Below, piece after piece: positions 1 to 8,380 of a stretch of DNA of 53,634 bases. Both the position numbers and the translations under genes were made by a program. The stretch comes from Jiangella anatolica (GTDB lineage: Bacteria; Actinomycetota; Actinomycetes; Jiangellales; Jiangellaceae), in contig NZ_POTW01000039.1 in the NCBI RefSeq assembly GCF_003236295.1, forward strand, positions 1 to 53,634, written 5' to 3'. A model generated the notes under the pieces. That model was not told the origin of the DNA and did no database searches. It saw only the letters and a list, made by a program, of their open reading frames with translations. Position 1 is the first letter of the stretch. Each line of letters starts with the position of its first letter.

Positions 1-128
1 CTCCGGCGTCGTGCTTGGCACGCTGCAGGCGACCTTCCGTGCCGGAGATGCGGCGTTTGTGGATCGCTCCCGCGTGCCAAGGCCGGCGCTGCGCTGCATG
101 GGTGGCGGGGCGCCGAAGTCCAACCTGG

Positions 129-1256
129 CTAGCGCGGGTCCTGGAGGCGGTCGAGCAGGTCGGGGGCGAGGGCGCCGAACCCCGTCGAGGCCCAGGGCTC
201 GACGCCGGCGTCCATGTAGTGGACGACGGTGTCGCCGGTGGGCAGGTCGAGGATCTCCGGCTCGCGACGTTTGCCGAGGTCGCGAGCGCACGCGGCGCAG
301 CAGGGAACGTCGCGCCGGCCGGCCGCGGTCTTCCATTTCGCCTTCGTCGTCGCCGGGCCGTGCAGCGGGTTGAAGAAGCAGGCCGCCGACGGCGTCCAGG
401 TCCGGCCGTCCGCGGCGTGGCTCAGCGCGTCGTCGCCGCGGCGGGCCAGCACCAGCGCGCCGATCGCGTCCGCCGCCGCGTCGGAGCGGTCCAGGATCGC
501 CGTCGCCGCCTGGTAGTGGTCGAGCGCGGCGGCCCAGGTGGCGCTGTCGTCGCCGTGCTCGATCTCCAGCGCGCGGATCCGGTCGCCGAGGGCGGCGGTC
601 TCCGTCTCGGCCCGGCGGCGCCACTCCTGGGTCTGCGCCGACGAGATCCGGCGCAGCGCCCGCCGCTTCAGGGCGACGTCGCCGCGGGGGCGCCGGCGCC
701 GCAGCAGCCACCATCCGACGACGGCGACGAGGACGACGCCGAGGCCGATCGCCACCGGCGGGTCCATGCCGAGCACCTGCGAGTCGTCGGAGCCGGTGCT
801 GGTGGCGGTCTCGCTGTCGGGATACAGCTCGGCGTACTCCTGCTCCGCCGTGCCGCCGGTGAAGATCTCCACCGTCTCGGTCACCTGGAGCGCGAGGTCG
901 CTCGGGTACCTGTCGCCGGCAACGTAGGTGGCCAGCGCGTCCTCGTTGTTCGTGACGGCGTTGTAGCTGGTCGCCTCGACCCGCCACGCGTCGACGCCGG
1001 AGTAGCGGGCGACGAAGTAGACACCGTCCGCCGGCGCCGCACGGTGCACCTGCGCGACGAGCTGGTTGGCGGAGACGTCGGAGTCGTAGGTCAGCGGGAC
1101 CACCAGTACGTGCACCGCGGGGTCGGCGCCGTCGACCATCGCGGCGAGGCCGGACAACTGGTCGGCGGTGAACTGATCGGCGAGGGCCGGGTCGACGTGC
1201 ACGCCGTCGTCGGCGAGGTCGGCGGCGATCGCCGCGGGATCGGGCTCGTAGATCAT
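129..1256 (-). CDS. Membrane-anchored protein with cytoplasmic Cys-motif tail (third gene of a paralogous operon)
   Basis: Predicted 375-residue protein of unknown function. The N-terminal ~160 residues form an acidic domain similar to those of the two genes upstream, with the recurring 'HVDPALADQFTADQLSGL' type segment. One membrane segment lies near residues 165-185 and is followed by an Arg-rich stop-transfer sequence and a cytoplasmic tail. The tail carries a CFFNPLHG motif near residue 291 and a CxxC near residue 317, which could form a metal site (inference). The ATG at 1256 is chosen because it overlaps the previous stop in ATGA. A longer open frame runs upstream on the same strand but lies inside the neighbouring genes. 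The domain resembles extracytoplasmic modules common in actinobacterial membrane proteins; no enzymatic motif is visible. Confidence 0.75.
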   Translation of the reverse strand: MIYEPDPAAIAADLADDGVHVDPALADQFTADQLSGLAAMVDGADPAVHVLVVPLTYDSDVSANQLVAQVHRAAPADGVYFVARYSGVDAWRVEATSYNAVTNNEDALATYVAGDRYPSDLALQVTETVEIFTGGTAEQEYAELYPDSETATSTGSDDSQVLGMDPPVAIGLGVVLVAVVGWWLLRRRRPRGDVALKRRALRRISSAQTQEWRRRAETETAALGDRIRALEIEHGDDSATWAAALDHYQAATAILDRSDAAADAIGALVLARRGDDALSHAADGRTWTPSAACFFNPLHGPATTKAKWKTAAGRRDVPCCAACARDLGKRREPEILDLPTGDTVVHYMDAGVEPWASTGFGALAPDLLDRLQDPR

Positions 1257-1879
1257 GCCGCCCTCCGGCGCCGCACCAGCGCCCACCCGATCAGCACGAC
1301 CACGCCGGCGCCGATGCCGCTGACGCCGCCGATCGTCAGGGCGGCGGCGACCATCTCGCCCGTGCCGCCCCAGTAGTGGCTGCTGGTGTCCTCGCCCACC
1401 TCGTACTCCCGCCCGTCGTTCTCGTCGATCAGCCGCAGCAGCGCGGCCGCGTCGGTCGTGACGTCGTAGCCGGACAGGTACTCCGCCTCGATGCCGACGT
1501 CCGTGCTGTCGACCTCCTCGCCGGGGCTGACCTGCAGGTACAGCCCGGGCCGGCCGGTCAGGTCGCCGATCTGGTGCAGCACGTCGGACGCCCGCCCGTA
1601 CCCGGCCTGGTCGCTGTCCGGCCACACGACGAGGAAGGCCTGCGGGTCCGACGCGGCGGCCGCGGCGTCCAGCCGGGCCAGTTCGTCGTCGGTGAACGTG
1701 CCGGCGGAGGCCGGATCGACGTACACGTGCCGCTCGTCGAGGACCGCGGCAGCGGCTCGGGCCCGCTCGGTCGGCGGCCGGTCCGGCGTGACGTCGGGCG
1801 CGGCCAGCCACCACGCGAGCGCGCCGCCGCCCGCCGCGGCGACCAGCGTGATCAGCAGTCCCACCAGCCGCCGCGTCAT
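1253..1879 (-). CDS. Small membrane protein, middle gene of paralogous operon
   Basis: Predicted 208-residue protein. A hydrophobic segment at residues ~4-26 is followed by an extracytoplasmic acidic domain with the same 'VYVDPASAGTFTDDELARL' layout as its neighbours. A second membrane segment near residues 178-203 ends in RRRR. Unlike the flanking genes it stops right after this segment and lacks the cytoplasmic tail with the PLHG and CxxC motifs. It overlaps both neighbours by 4 bases (ATGA), so the three genes are almost certainly translated together. Function unknown. The shared domain and differing tails suggest subunits of one membrane complex (inference). Confidence 0.72.
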   Translation of the reverse strand: MTRRLVGLLITLVAAAGGGALAWWLAAPDVTPDRPPTERARAAAAVLDERHVYVDPASAGTFTDDELARLDAAAAASDPQAFLVVWPDSDQAGYGRASDVLHQIGDLTGRPGLYLQVSPGEEVDSTDVGIEAEYLSGYDVTTDAAALLRLIDENDGREYEVGEDTSSHYWGGTGEMVAAALTIGGVSGIGAGVVVLIGWALVRRRRAA

Positions 1880-3213
1880 CGGCGCCCGCTCCGGTCGTCG
1901 AGGACCTGCGCCGGCAGGTCGCCGACCAGCGCGCCGAATCCGGTCCGGGCCCAGATGGTGGACGTCTCGGTGTACGGCGCCCAGCCGCGGAACCGCCGCC
2001 GGACCGCCAGGAACGCGTAGGGGGAGCGGGCGCAGTCGCGGCACGCGGGCGCATCGATGGACGAGCCCTCCAGCCGGACCGTGTCGCGGGCCTCGCCGTG
2101 CAGCGGGTCGACGAAGCAGGGCCGGTACGGCGGCCGCTTCGGAGAGCCGGTCCGCTCGACCTCACGGACGGCGATGGCGGCCAGCACCGTCGCGCCGACG
2201 GCGTCCAGCGGGTCGCCGGTCGCGAGGACGCGGTCGCCGGCCTCGACGGCGTCGGCCGCGGTCGTACCGGCCGGCGACGTGAGCCGTTCCGCGGACAACG
2301 ACGCCAGCCGCCGTCGCGCCTCGTCCAGTTGCCGGGTGGCGGTCGCCGCGATGTCGGCCGGGACCGCCGTGGTGGGTGCACCCCGCCCGGTCCGGGTGGG
2401 ACCCACCCTAGAGGGCGGGTCCGACAACGTCGCGCCGGCGGACGCGACCTGCTGCTGTCCGGCGGACGCGGCCCGCTTCCGGTCCGCCGCGCGGCTCCGC
2501 TGGTCGGCGAGCCGCCGCCGCACGTCGCCGCGACCGGCCGGAGCGGCCCGGGCCACCACGAGCGTGACGATGACACCCGCGACGAGCAGGCCGAACGACG
2601 TCGCGAGCACGGCCACCCGGCGCCCGGCCGTCGCGTCCGCGCGGTCGTAGTCCGAGTCGGCGAGGAACGCCCATGGCTGCGCCGCGTACTCGTCGACCAT
2701 GGCGTCGGGCAGCTCCTCCAGCGGCGCGGCCGCCCAGCGCAGCGTCAGCACGGCCTCGAGCAGCGCCGACGCCTGCGGGTACTCGCCCGGCCCGGACGAC
2801 TCCGCCCGTTCGAGCGCGAACGTCACGGGCGCGAGGTAGGCCTCGTCCAGCTCACCGCCACCCCACGACCGGGTGTAGGAGATGCCCTCGCGGAACTCGA
2901 CGTGGTAGAGGCCGTCGCCCAGCTCGGCGCGGAAGAGCGCGGCCGCCTGCTCGGCGATGGAATCCGTGCCGGCCAGATCGGCCGGGGTGTCGGCCAGGAC
3001 GACGTACACCGGCACGCCGACGTCGGCCGCAGCCTCGGCCAGCACGTCGTGCGCCGCGGCGGAGTCGCCCATGCCCATCGACGGCTGCACCAGGATCGGG
3101 TCGTCGCGCAGCTGGGCGACCAGCTCGTCGACCGTGTCAGCAGGCGGTGACAGCGCGTTCGCCGGAGCCCCCAGGAGCAGCGCGGTCAGAGCCAAGGTAG
3201 GGGCAAGGGGCAC
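1876..3213 (-). CDS. Secreted/membrane protein with cytoplasmic Cys-motif tail (first gene of paralogous operon)
   Basis: Predicted 445-residue protein. An N-terminal signal-like hydrophobic stretch (residues 1-21) precedes an extracytoplasmic domain that follows the same plan as the two downstream genes. A membrane segment lies near residues 191-215. A long Arg/Ala-rich cytoplasmic region follows, with a CFVDPLHG motif near residue 361 and an ACRDC motif near residue 389. The tail ends with a 'WARTGFGAL' signature also found at the end of the 129-1256 product (WASTGFGAL). Function not recognised. It leads a three-gene operon and is divergent from the ABC exporter at 3339. Confidence 0.75.
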   Translation of the reverse strand: MPLAPTLALTALLLGAPANALSPPADTVDELVAQLRDDPILVQPSMGMGDSAAAHDVLAEAAADVGVPVYVVLADTPADLAGTDSIAEQAAALFRAELGDGLYHVEFREGISYTRSWGGGELDEAYLAPVTFALERAESSGPGEYPQASALLEAVLTLRWAAAPLEELPDAMVDEYAAQPWAFLADSDYDRADATAGRRVAVLATSFGLLVAGVIVTLVVARAAPAGRGDVRRRLADQRSRAADRKRAASAGQQQVASAGATLSDPPSRVGPTRTGRGAPTTAVPADIAATATRQLDEARRRLASLSAERLTSPAGTTAADAVEAGDRVLATGDPLDAVGATVLAAIAVREVERTGSPKRPPYRPCFVDPLHGEARDTVRLEGSSIDAPACRDCARSPYAFLAVRRRFRGWAPYTETSTIWARTGFGALVGDLPAQVLDDRSGRR

Positions 3214-3233
3214 CGGAACACCTTACTGGCGCA

Positions 3234-3286
3234 TGTCAGCGGCCGTGTCAGCGCCATGTCAGCGCGGTCTCACGGCCACATCAGGG
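3234..3286 (+). promoter_or_regulatory. Tandem TGTCAGCG repeats upstream of the ABC exporter
   Basis: TGTCAGCG occurs at 3234-3241, 3246-3253 and 3257-3264, and a degenerate copy (CATCAGGG) at 3279-3286. The spacings are 12, 11 and 22 bases, close to one helical turn. SARP-family regulators are known to bind short direct repeats at about 11-bp period. The 1071-residue SARP-type regulator encoded at 5082-8297 is the obvious candidate partner (inference). The site lies about 50-105 bases before the ATG at 3339. Confidence 0.45.
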
Positions 3287-3338
3287 GCGACGCCCAGAGT
3301 GGTCGCATCGGCACCGAGCGACCACGAAACGAGGGACC

Positions 3339-4325
3339 ATGACACTCGACCGACCGGCGGCGATCGCCGCGACCGGCCTGCGCAAGGCCTACGGCGAGCA
3401 GACCGTGCTCGACGGCATCGACCTCACCGTCGCCGAGGGCACCGTCTTCTCGCTGCTGGGCCCGAACGGCGCGGGCAAGACCACGACCGTGCAGATCCTC
3501 TCCACGCTGATCCAGGCCGACGGTGGCAGCATCAGCGTCGCGGGCCACGACCTCGCGGCCGACGCCGACGGCGTCCGCGGCGCGATCGGCGTCACCGGCC
3601 AGTTCTCCGCCGTCGACAACCTGCTCACCGGCGAGGAGAACCTGCTGTTGATGGCCGACCTCCATCACCTGGACCGGCACGAGGGCCGGCGCCGGACGGC
3701 CGAGCTGCTGGAGCGGTTCGACCTGACCGACGCCGCGGCGAAGGCGCCGTCGATGTACTCCGGCGGCATGCGCCGCAAGCTGGACCTGGCGATGACGCTG
3801 ATGGGCGACCCGAAGGTGATCTTCCTCGACGAGCCGACGACCGGTCTGGACCCGCGCACCCGGCGCACCATGTGGGAGGCGATCCGCGAGCTGGTGGCCG
3901 GCGGTGTCACGATCTTCCTCACCACGCAGTACCTGGAGGAGGCCGACGAGCTGGCCGACCGGATCGCCTTGCTCGACCACGGCAAGATCGTCGCCGAGGG
4001 CACGTCCGACGAGCTCAAGCGGCTGATCCCGGGCGGGCACCTGCGGCTGCAGTTCGACGACCCGGCCGAGCTGGACCAGGCCGCCCGCACGTTCGCCGGC
4101 TCCACCCGCGACGACGCAGCGCTCGCGCTGCAGATCCCCAGCGACGGCGACGTGCACTCGCTGCGCGCCGTCCTCGACCACCTCGACGTCGCCTCGATCG
4201 AGGTCGCGTCGCTGACCGTCCACACCCCCGACCTCGACGACGTGTTCCTCGCGCTGACGGGTCGTCCCGCCGAGGCCGCCGAAGAGGCCGCCGGCGAGAC
4301 CGCTGAGAAGGAGACCGTCCGATGA
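3339..4325 (+). CDS. ABC transporter ATP-binding protein, DrrA/daunorubicin-resistance type
   Basis: 328-residue nucleotide-binding subunit of a two-component exporter. Walker A GPNGAGKT lies at residues 41-48, the ABC signature YSGGMRRKLDLA near 140, and Walker B VIFLDEP near 160, with a C-terminal accessory domain after residue ~230 as in DrrA-like proteins. The next gene starts inside its stop codon (ATGA at 4322), so it is coupled to the permease. DrrA/DrrB pairs export hydrophobic drugs or lipids; the substrate here cannot be read from sequence. The start is supported by a GAGGGA purine stretch just upstream. It probably powers efflux under control of the adjacent SARP-type regulator. 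Confidence 0.93.
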   Translation: MTLDRPAAIAATGLRKAYGEQTVLDGIDLTVAEGTVFSLLGPNGAGKTTTVQILSTLIQADGGSISVAGHDLAADADGVRGAIGVTGQFSAVDNLLTGEENLLLMADLHHLDRHEGRRRTAELLERFDLTDAAAKAPSMYSGGMRRKLDLAMTLMGDPKVIFLDEPTTGLDPRTRRTMWEAIRELVAGGVTIFLTTQYLEEADELADRIALLDHGKIVAEGTSDELKRLIPGGHLRLQFDDPAELDQAARTFAGSTRDDAALALQIPSDGDVHSLRAVLDHLDVASIEVASLTVHTPDLDDVFLALTGRPAEAAEEAAGETAEKETVR

Positions 4326-5113
4326 GTACCCTCGCACTCGCCGCCCGCGACTCGCGCACGATGCTGCGGCGCAACATGCGCCGCTGGGTCCGCTACCCGG
4401 CGATGACCGTGCAGCTGATCGGCATCCCGGTGATCTTCCTGCTGATGTTCGCCTACGTCTTCGGCGAGACGCTCGGCGCCGGGCTCGGCGGCCCGAGCGG
4501 CGATCGCGCCGACTACATCAACTACCTGGTGCCCGGCATCATCCTGATGACGGTGTCCGCGTCGGTCCAGGGGACCGCGATCTCGGTCGCGATGGACATG
4601 CACGAGGGCATCATCGCCCGGTTCCGGACGATGGCGATCTCGCGCGGCGCGGTGCTCACCGGGCACGTGATCGGCAGCTTCCTGCAGACGCTGGTGGGCC
4701 TGGTCATCGTGACGGGGGTGGCGTTCCTCATCGGCTTCCGCACGAACGGCAACGTGGCCGAGTGGATCGCCGCGATAGGCCTGATCTGCCTGTTCTCCAT
4801 CGCGCTGACCTGGCTCGCCGTGGCGATGGGGCTCAAGGCGAAGAGCGTCGAGACGGCCAGCAACCTGCCCACCCTGCTGGTGCTGCTGCCGTTCCTGGGC
4901 AGTGGCTTCGTGCCGACCGACTCGCTGCCGGCCGGGATGAGCTGGTTCGCCGAGTACCAGCCGTTCAGCCCGGTGATCGAGACCGTGCGCGGGCTGCTGC
5001 TGGGCACCGAGATCGGCACCAACGCCGTCCTCGCGCTGGCCTGGACCGCGGCGATCGGCCTGTTCGGCTACGTCTGGGCGCTCAGGCTGTTCCGCCGGCC
5101 GCCGGTCCGCTGA
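4322..5113 (+). CDS. ABC transporter permease, DrrB/ABC-2 type
   Basis: 263-residue membrane subunit that pairs with the ATPase encoded directly upstream. The sequence shows the usual ABC-2 layout: a short cytoplasmic N-terminus, about six hydrophobic segments, and a conserved mid-region 'YLVPGIILMTVSASVQGT' typical of DrrB-like exporters. Near the end it has the 'PFSPVIETVRGLLLG' segment found in this family. Its 3' end overlaps the end of the convergent regulator gene by 32 bases (5082-5113). Substrate unknown. Confidence 0.92.
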   Translation: MSTLALAARDSRTMLRRNMRRWVRYPAMTVQLIGIPVIFLLMFAYVFGETLGAGLGGPSGDRADYINYLVPGIILMTVSASVQGTAISVAMDMHEGIIARFRTMAISRGAVLTGHVIGSFLQTLVGLVIVTGVAFLIGFRTNGNVAEWIAAIGLICLFSIALTWLAVAMGLKAKSVETASNLPTLLVLLPFLGSGFVPTDSLPAGMSWFAEYQPFSPVIETVRGLLLGTEIGTNAVLALAWTAAIGLFGYVWALRLFRRPPVR

Positions 5114-8100
5114 TCGTCTGGCCCAGCACCGACGCGGCCGTCTCGCGCACCAGCGAGACGGCCGCCGTCGCGTCGACGGCGTCGAGCTCGCGTGCGGCGA
5201 CGGCGGTCAGCTCCGCGGCCGCCTCTTCGCCGAGCGCGGCGCGGACCGCCTCCTCGGCCCGGGTCGCCTCGGCCTGGGACCGGTCCGGCCCGCCGGCCAG
5301 CACCGTCACCGCGGCCAGCAGCCGGGCGGCGTCGGCGGGCCGGTCCCGCCGCAGCGCGTGGTCGGCGAGGCCGACCAGGGTCCGGCCGAGCACGTCCTCG
5401 TCGCCGATGTCCAGGGCCAGCCGCGTCGCCGCCGCCCGCTCGGCCGCCGCCTCCGCCAGGTCGCCCGCCGCGGCGGCGAGATGGCCGCGCGAGTCGTGCA
5501 CCATCGCCCGGAACAGCGGGTGCACCGAGATGGTCGCCAGCAGGGCGTCGGCGCGGTCCAGCTCGGTGCGGGCGGTGTCCAGGTCGCCGGCCCAGCGCGC
5601 CAGGTCGCCCTTGTACAGCGCGAGCCCGGCGACGGCGTCCGGCCAGGCCAGGCCCGCCGCATCCCGCTCGGCCCGGTCCAGCGCCGCGGCGCTGCCCGCG
5701 GTGTCGCCGAGCAGCCAGCGCAGCTGCGCCTCCTTGCCGCGCATGAACACGACGTCCTCGGTGGTGCCGACCTCGCTGGCGGCGACGATCGCCTCCTCGT
5801 AGTGCGCAAGCGCCGCCGCCAGGTCGCCCTGCCGGGCCAGCAGGTCGGCCAGCGTCGTCAGCCCGAACGAGATGCCCCAGCGTTCGCCGGTGCTGCGGAA
5901 CTCGGCCAGCGCCAGCTCCGACGGCTCGCGCCGCTCGGCGAACGGCAGCAGCCGCGCGTGGTTGAGCCGGCCCAGCGCGCGGATCCACGGGTCCTCGTCG
6001 TCGAGCAGCTTCGCCATCGACGCGGCGAAGAGGTCGTCGCCGTATCTCATGAAGTCGGCCAGGCCGCCGACCATGCGCAGCAGCGCGTTGCTCCGGTTGC
6101 CGCCGCAGAGCCGCTCGGCCTCCTCGACCCAGTCCTTGACCTCCTGCTCGTCGCCGAGCCCGGCGGTCGCGATCATCGCCAGCCCGGCGTAGGCGGTGGC
6201 CCGGGTGACGTCGTCGACGTCGCCGGGCGCCGTGAGCGCCTCCGCCGTCAGCTCGCCGGCCTCGGCCCGATGGCCGGACAGCCACCAGTACCACATGGCG
6301 GCGGTGGCCAGCCGGAGCGCGCCCGGGGCGTCACCGGCCGCGACGGCGCCGCGCACGGCGGCGTTGAGGTCGTCGTGCACCGCCGCCAGCCGGCGCAGCC
6401 ACTCCAGTTGCTCGGCCCGGCGCAGGTGCGGCTCGGCCCACTCGGCGAGGTCGGTGACGTAGTCCAGGTGCGCCCGGCGGACGGTTTCGCGCTCGCCCGC
6501 GTCGTCGAGCCGCTCGAGCGCGTACGCCTTGATCGTCTCCAGCATCCGGTACCGCGGCACGTCGCCGTGGTCGTCGACCAGCAGCAGCGACCGGTCGCTG
6601 AGCGAGCTGAGCCGGTCCAGCACGTCGGCGCCGTCGCCGCACACCCGGGCCGCCGCCTCCGCCGTCGCGCCGTGCGCGAAGACCGCGAGCCGGCGCAGCA
6701 CGACCCGCTCCGGCTCGGGCAGCGGCTCCCAGCTCCAGTCGACGACGGCGCGCAGCGTCTGGTGCCGGGGGAGCGCCGTGCGGCTGCCGCCGGTGAGCAG
6801 GCGGAACCGGTCGTCCAGCCGGGCGGCCAGCTGGTCGACGGTCATCGTGCGCAGCCGGGCCGCGGCCAGCTCGATCGCCAGCGGCATGCCGTCCAGGGCC
6901 CGGCAGATCCGGGCGACGGCGGGTGCGTCGGCGGCGGTGACGGTGAAGCCGGGCCGCACGGCGCGGGCGCGGTCGACCAGCAGCCGCACCGCGTCGGAGC
7001 CGAGCAGGCCGGCCGGGTCGTCGTCGTGCTCCGGCAGCGCCAGTGGCTCCACCGGCCAGACCGCCTCGCCGGTGATGCCCAGCGGCTCCCGGCTGGTGGC
7101 GAGGATGCGCAGCCGCGGACAGTCGCCGAGCAGCCGGTCGGCCAGCGCCGCCGCGGCGTCGATGACGTGCTCGCAGTTGTCCAGTACCAGCAGCGCCTCG
7201 CGGGTGCGCAGCACCGACACCAGCCGGCCGATCGCGTCGTCGCCGGAGGAGAGGAACAGCTGGTCGCGCAGGTCCAGCGCGCCGAGAACGGCGGCCGCCA
7301 GGTCGGCGCCGGCGGTGACGGGCGCCAGCTCCACCAGCCAGACGCCGTCGGGCATCCGGTCCAGCAGCGCGCGCGACGCCTCGCCGGCCAGCCGGGTCTT
7401 GCCCGACCCGCCCGGCCCGGTCAGCGTGGTCAGCCGGTATTCGCCGACGAGGTCGTGCACCCGGGCCACGTCGGCGTCGCGGCCGACGAAGCTGGTCAGG
7501 CCGGCGCGCAGGTTGGTCCGCGGCGGCGTAGGCGGCAGGGCCGCGGCCGGTGCGGCCACGGGCTCCGCTGCCGGCAGCTCGCCGCGCAGGATGCTCGTGT
7601 GCAGCGCGGCCAGCTCGGCCGACGGATCCGTGCCCAGCTCGTCGGCCAGCGCCGCCCGGGTCCGCTCGTAGGCCGCCAGTGCCTCCGCCGGGCGGCCGGC
7701 GGCGACCAGCGCCCGCAGCAGCTGGCCGGCCAGCCGCTCCCGTAGGGGGTACTCCGCGACCAGCGTGGTCAGCTCGGTGGTCAGCGCCGCGCCGCGACCC
7801 AGCCGCAGCGCCGCGTCGACGCGGTCCTCCGTCGCCGCCAGCCGCAGGTCCTCCAGCCGGGTCCGCGCGGCGTGGAAGAACTCCGACTCCGCGACGTCCA
7901 GCAGCGCCGGACCGCGCCACAGTGCCAGCGCCGCCCGCAGCCCGTCTTCGACGGCCGCGTCGTCCGGGGCGGACCGGGCCGCCGTCACCGCCCGCTCGAA
8001 CCGGGCCGCGTCGACGGCGTCCGGGTCCAGCGCCAGCCGGTACCCGGCCGGGTGCGACTCGATCGCCAGCTCCGGCAGCGCCCGCCGCAGCCGCGACACG

Positions 8101-8297
8101 AGCGCCTGCAGCGCGTTCGCCGCGCCGGCCGGCGGATCGTCACCCCAGATGCCGTCGACCAGCCGGCCGGCCGGGACCAGCCGGCCCGGCTCCAGCGCGA
8201 GGATGATCAGCAGCGCGCGCAGCCGGGCGCCGGCCACGTACACCGGCGAGCCATCGCCGGCGCGGACCTCCAGCGGCCCCAGGATCCCGATGCGCAC
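5082..8297 (-). CDS. AfsR/SARP-family transcriptional regulator (BTAD + NB-ARC + TPR)
   Basis: 1071-residue multidomain regulator. Residues 1-~95 form an OmpR-like winged-helix DNA-binding domain (starts RIGILGPLEVRAGDG). Residues ~95-245 are a bacterial transcriptional activation domain. A P-loop GPGGSGKT at about 293-300 and a Walker B-like LLVLDN mark an NB-ARC/STAND ATPase. The remaining ~500 residues are Ala/Leu-rich helical repeats of TPR type. Such proteins activate secondary-metabolism or transport genes after ATP-driven oligomerisation. It is convergent with the DrrAB-type exporter, whose upstream region carries 11-bp-spaced repeats fitting a SARP operator. Large open frames on the opposite strand here are GC-driven shadows. 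Confidence 0.93.
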   Translation of the reverse strand: MRIGILGPLEVRAGDGSPVYVAGARLRALLIILALEPGRLVPAGRLVDGIWGDDPPAGAANALQALVSRLRRALPELAIESHPAGYRLALDPDAVDAARFERAVTAARSAPDDAAVEDGLRAALALWRGPALLDVAESEFFHAARTRLEDLRLAATEDRVDAALRLGRGAALTTELTTLVAEYPLRERLAGQLLRALVAAGRPAEALAAYERTRAALADELGTDPSAELAALHTSILRGELPAAEPVAAPAAALPPTPPRTNLRAGLTSFVGRDADVARVHDLVGEYRLTTLTGPGGSGKTRLAGEASRALLDRMPDGVWLVELAPVTAGADLAAAVLGALDLRDQLFLSSGDDAIGRLVSVLRTREALLVLDNCEHVIDAAAALADRLLGDCPRLRILATSREPLGITGEAVWPVEPLALPEHDDDPAGLLGSDAVRLLVDRARAVRPGFTVTAADAPAVARICRALDGMPLAIELAAARLRTMTVDQLAARLDDRFRLLTGGSRTALPRHQTLRAVVDWSWEPLPEPERVVLRRLAVFAHGATAEAAARVCGDGADVLDRLSSLSDRSLLLVDDHGDVPRYRMLETIKAYALERLDDAGERETVRRAHLDYVTDLAEWAEPHLRRAEQLEWLRRLAAVHDDLNAAVRGAVAAGDAPGALRLATAAMWYWWLSGHRAEAGELTAEALTAPGDVDDVTRATAYAGLAMIATAGLGDEQEVKDWVEEAERLCGGNRSNALLRMVGGLADFMRYGDDLFAASMAKLLDDEDPWIRALGRLNHARLLPFAERREPSELALAEFRSTGERWGISFGLTTLADLLARQGDLAAALAHYEEAIVAASEVGTTEDVVFMRGKEAQLRWLLGDTAGSAAALDRAERDAAGLAWPDAVAGLALYKGDLARWAGDLDTARTELDRADALLATISVHPLFRAMVHDSRGHLAAAAGDLAEAAAERAAATRLALDIGDEDVLGRTLVGLADHALRRDRPADAARLLAAVTVLAGGPDRSQAEATRAEEAVRAALGEEAAAELTAVAARELDAVDATAAVSLVRETAASVLGQTISGPAAGGTA

Positions 8298-8380
8298 CGG
8301 ACGATTCTGCCCTAGCGGCCTCCAGGGGCATGGCCGACAGCCCGGCGACTCTGTCGGTCCCGCCCCCTACCGTTCCCACC

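Noticed and set aside
1257-2576. N-terminal extension of the 129-1256 protein to 815 residues
   Set aside because: The extension overlaps two genes with coherent protein sequences and has none itself; ATGA coupling supports the short form.
5358-7745. A 795-residue open frame on the plus strand
   Set aside because: It lies fully antisense to the SARP-type regulator, has Arg/Gln-rich composition without any motif, and arises from the GC3 bias.
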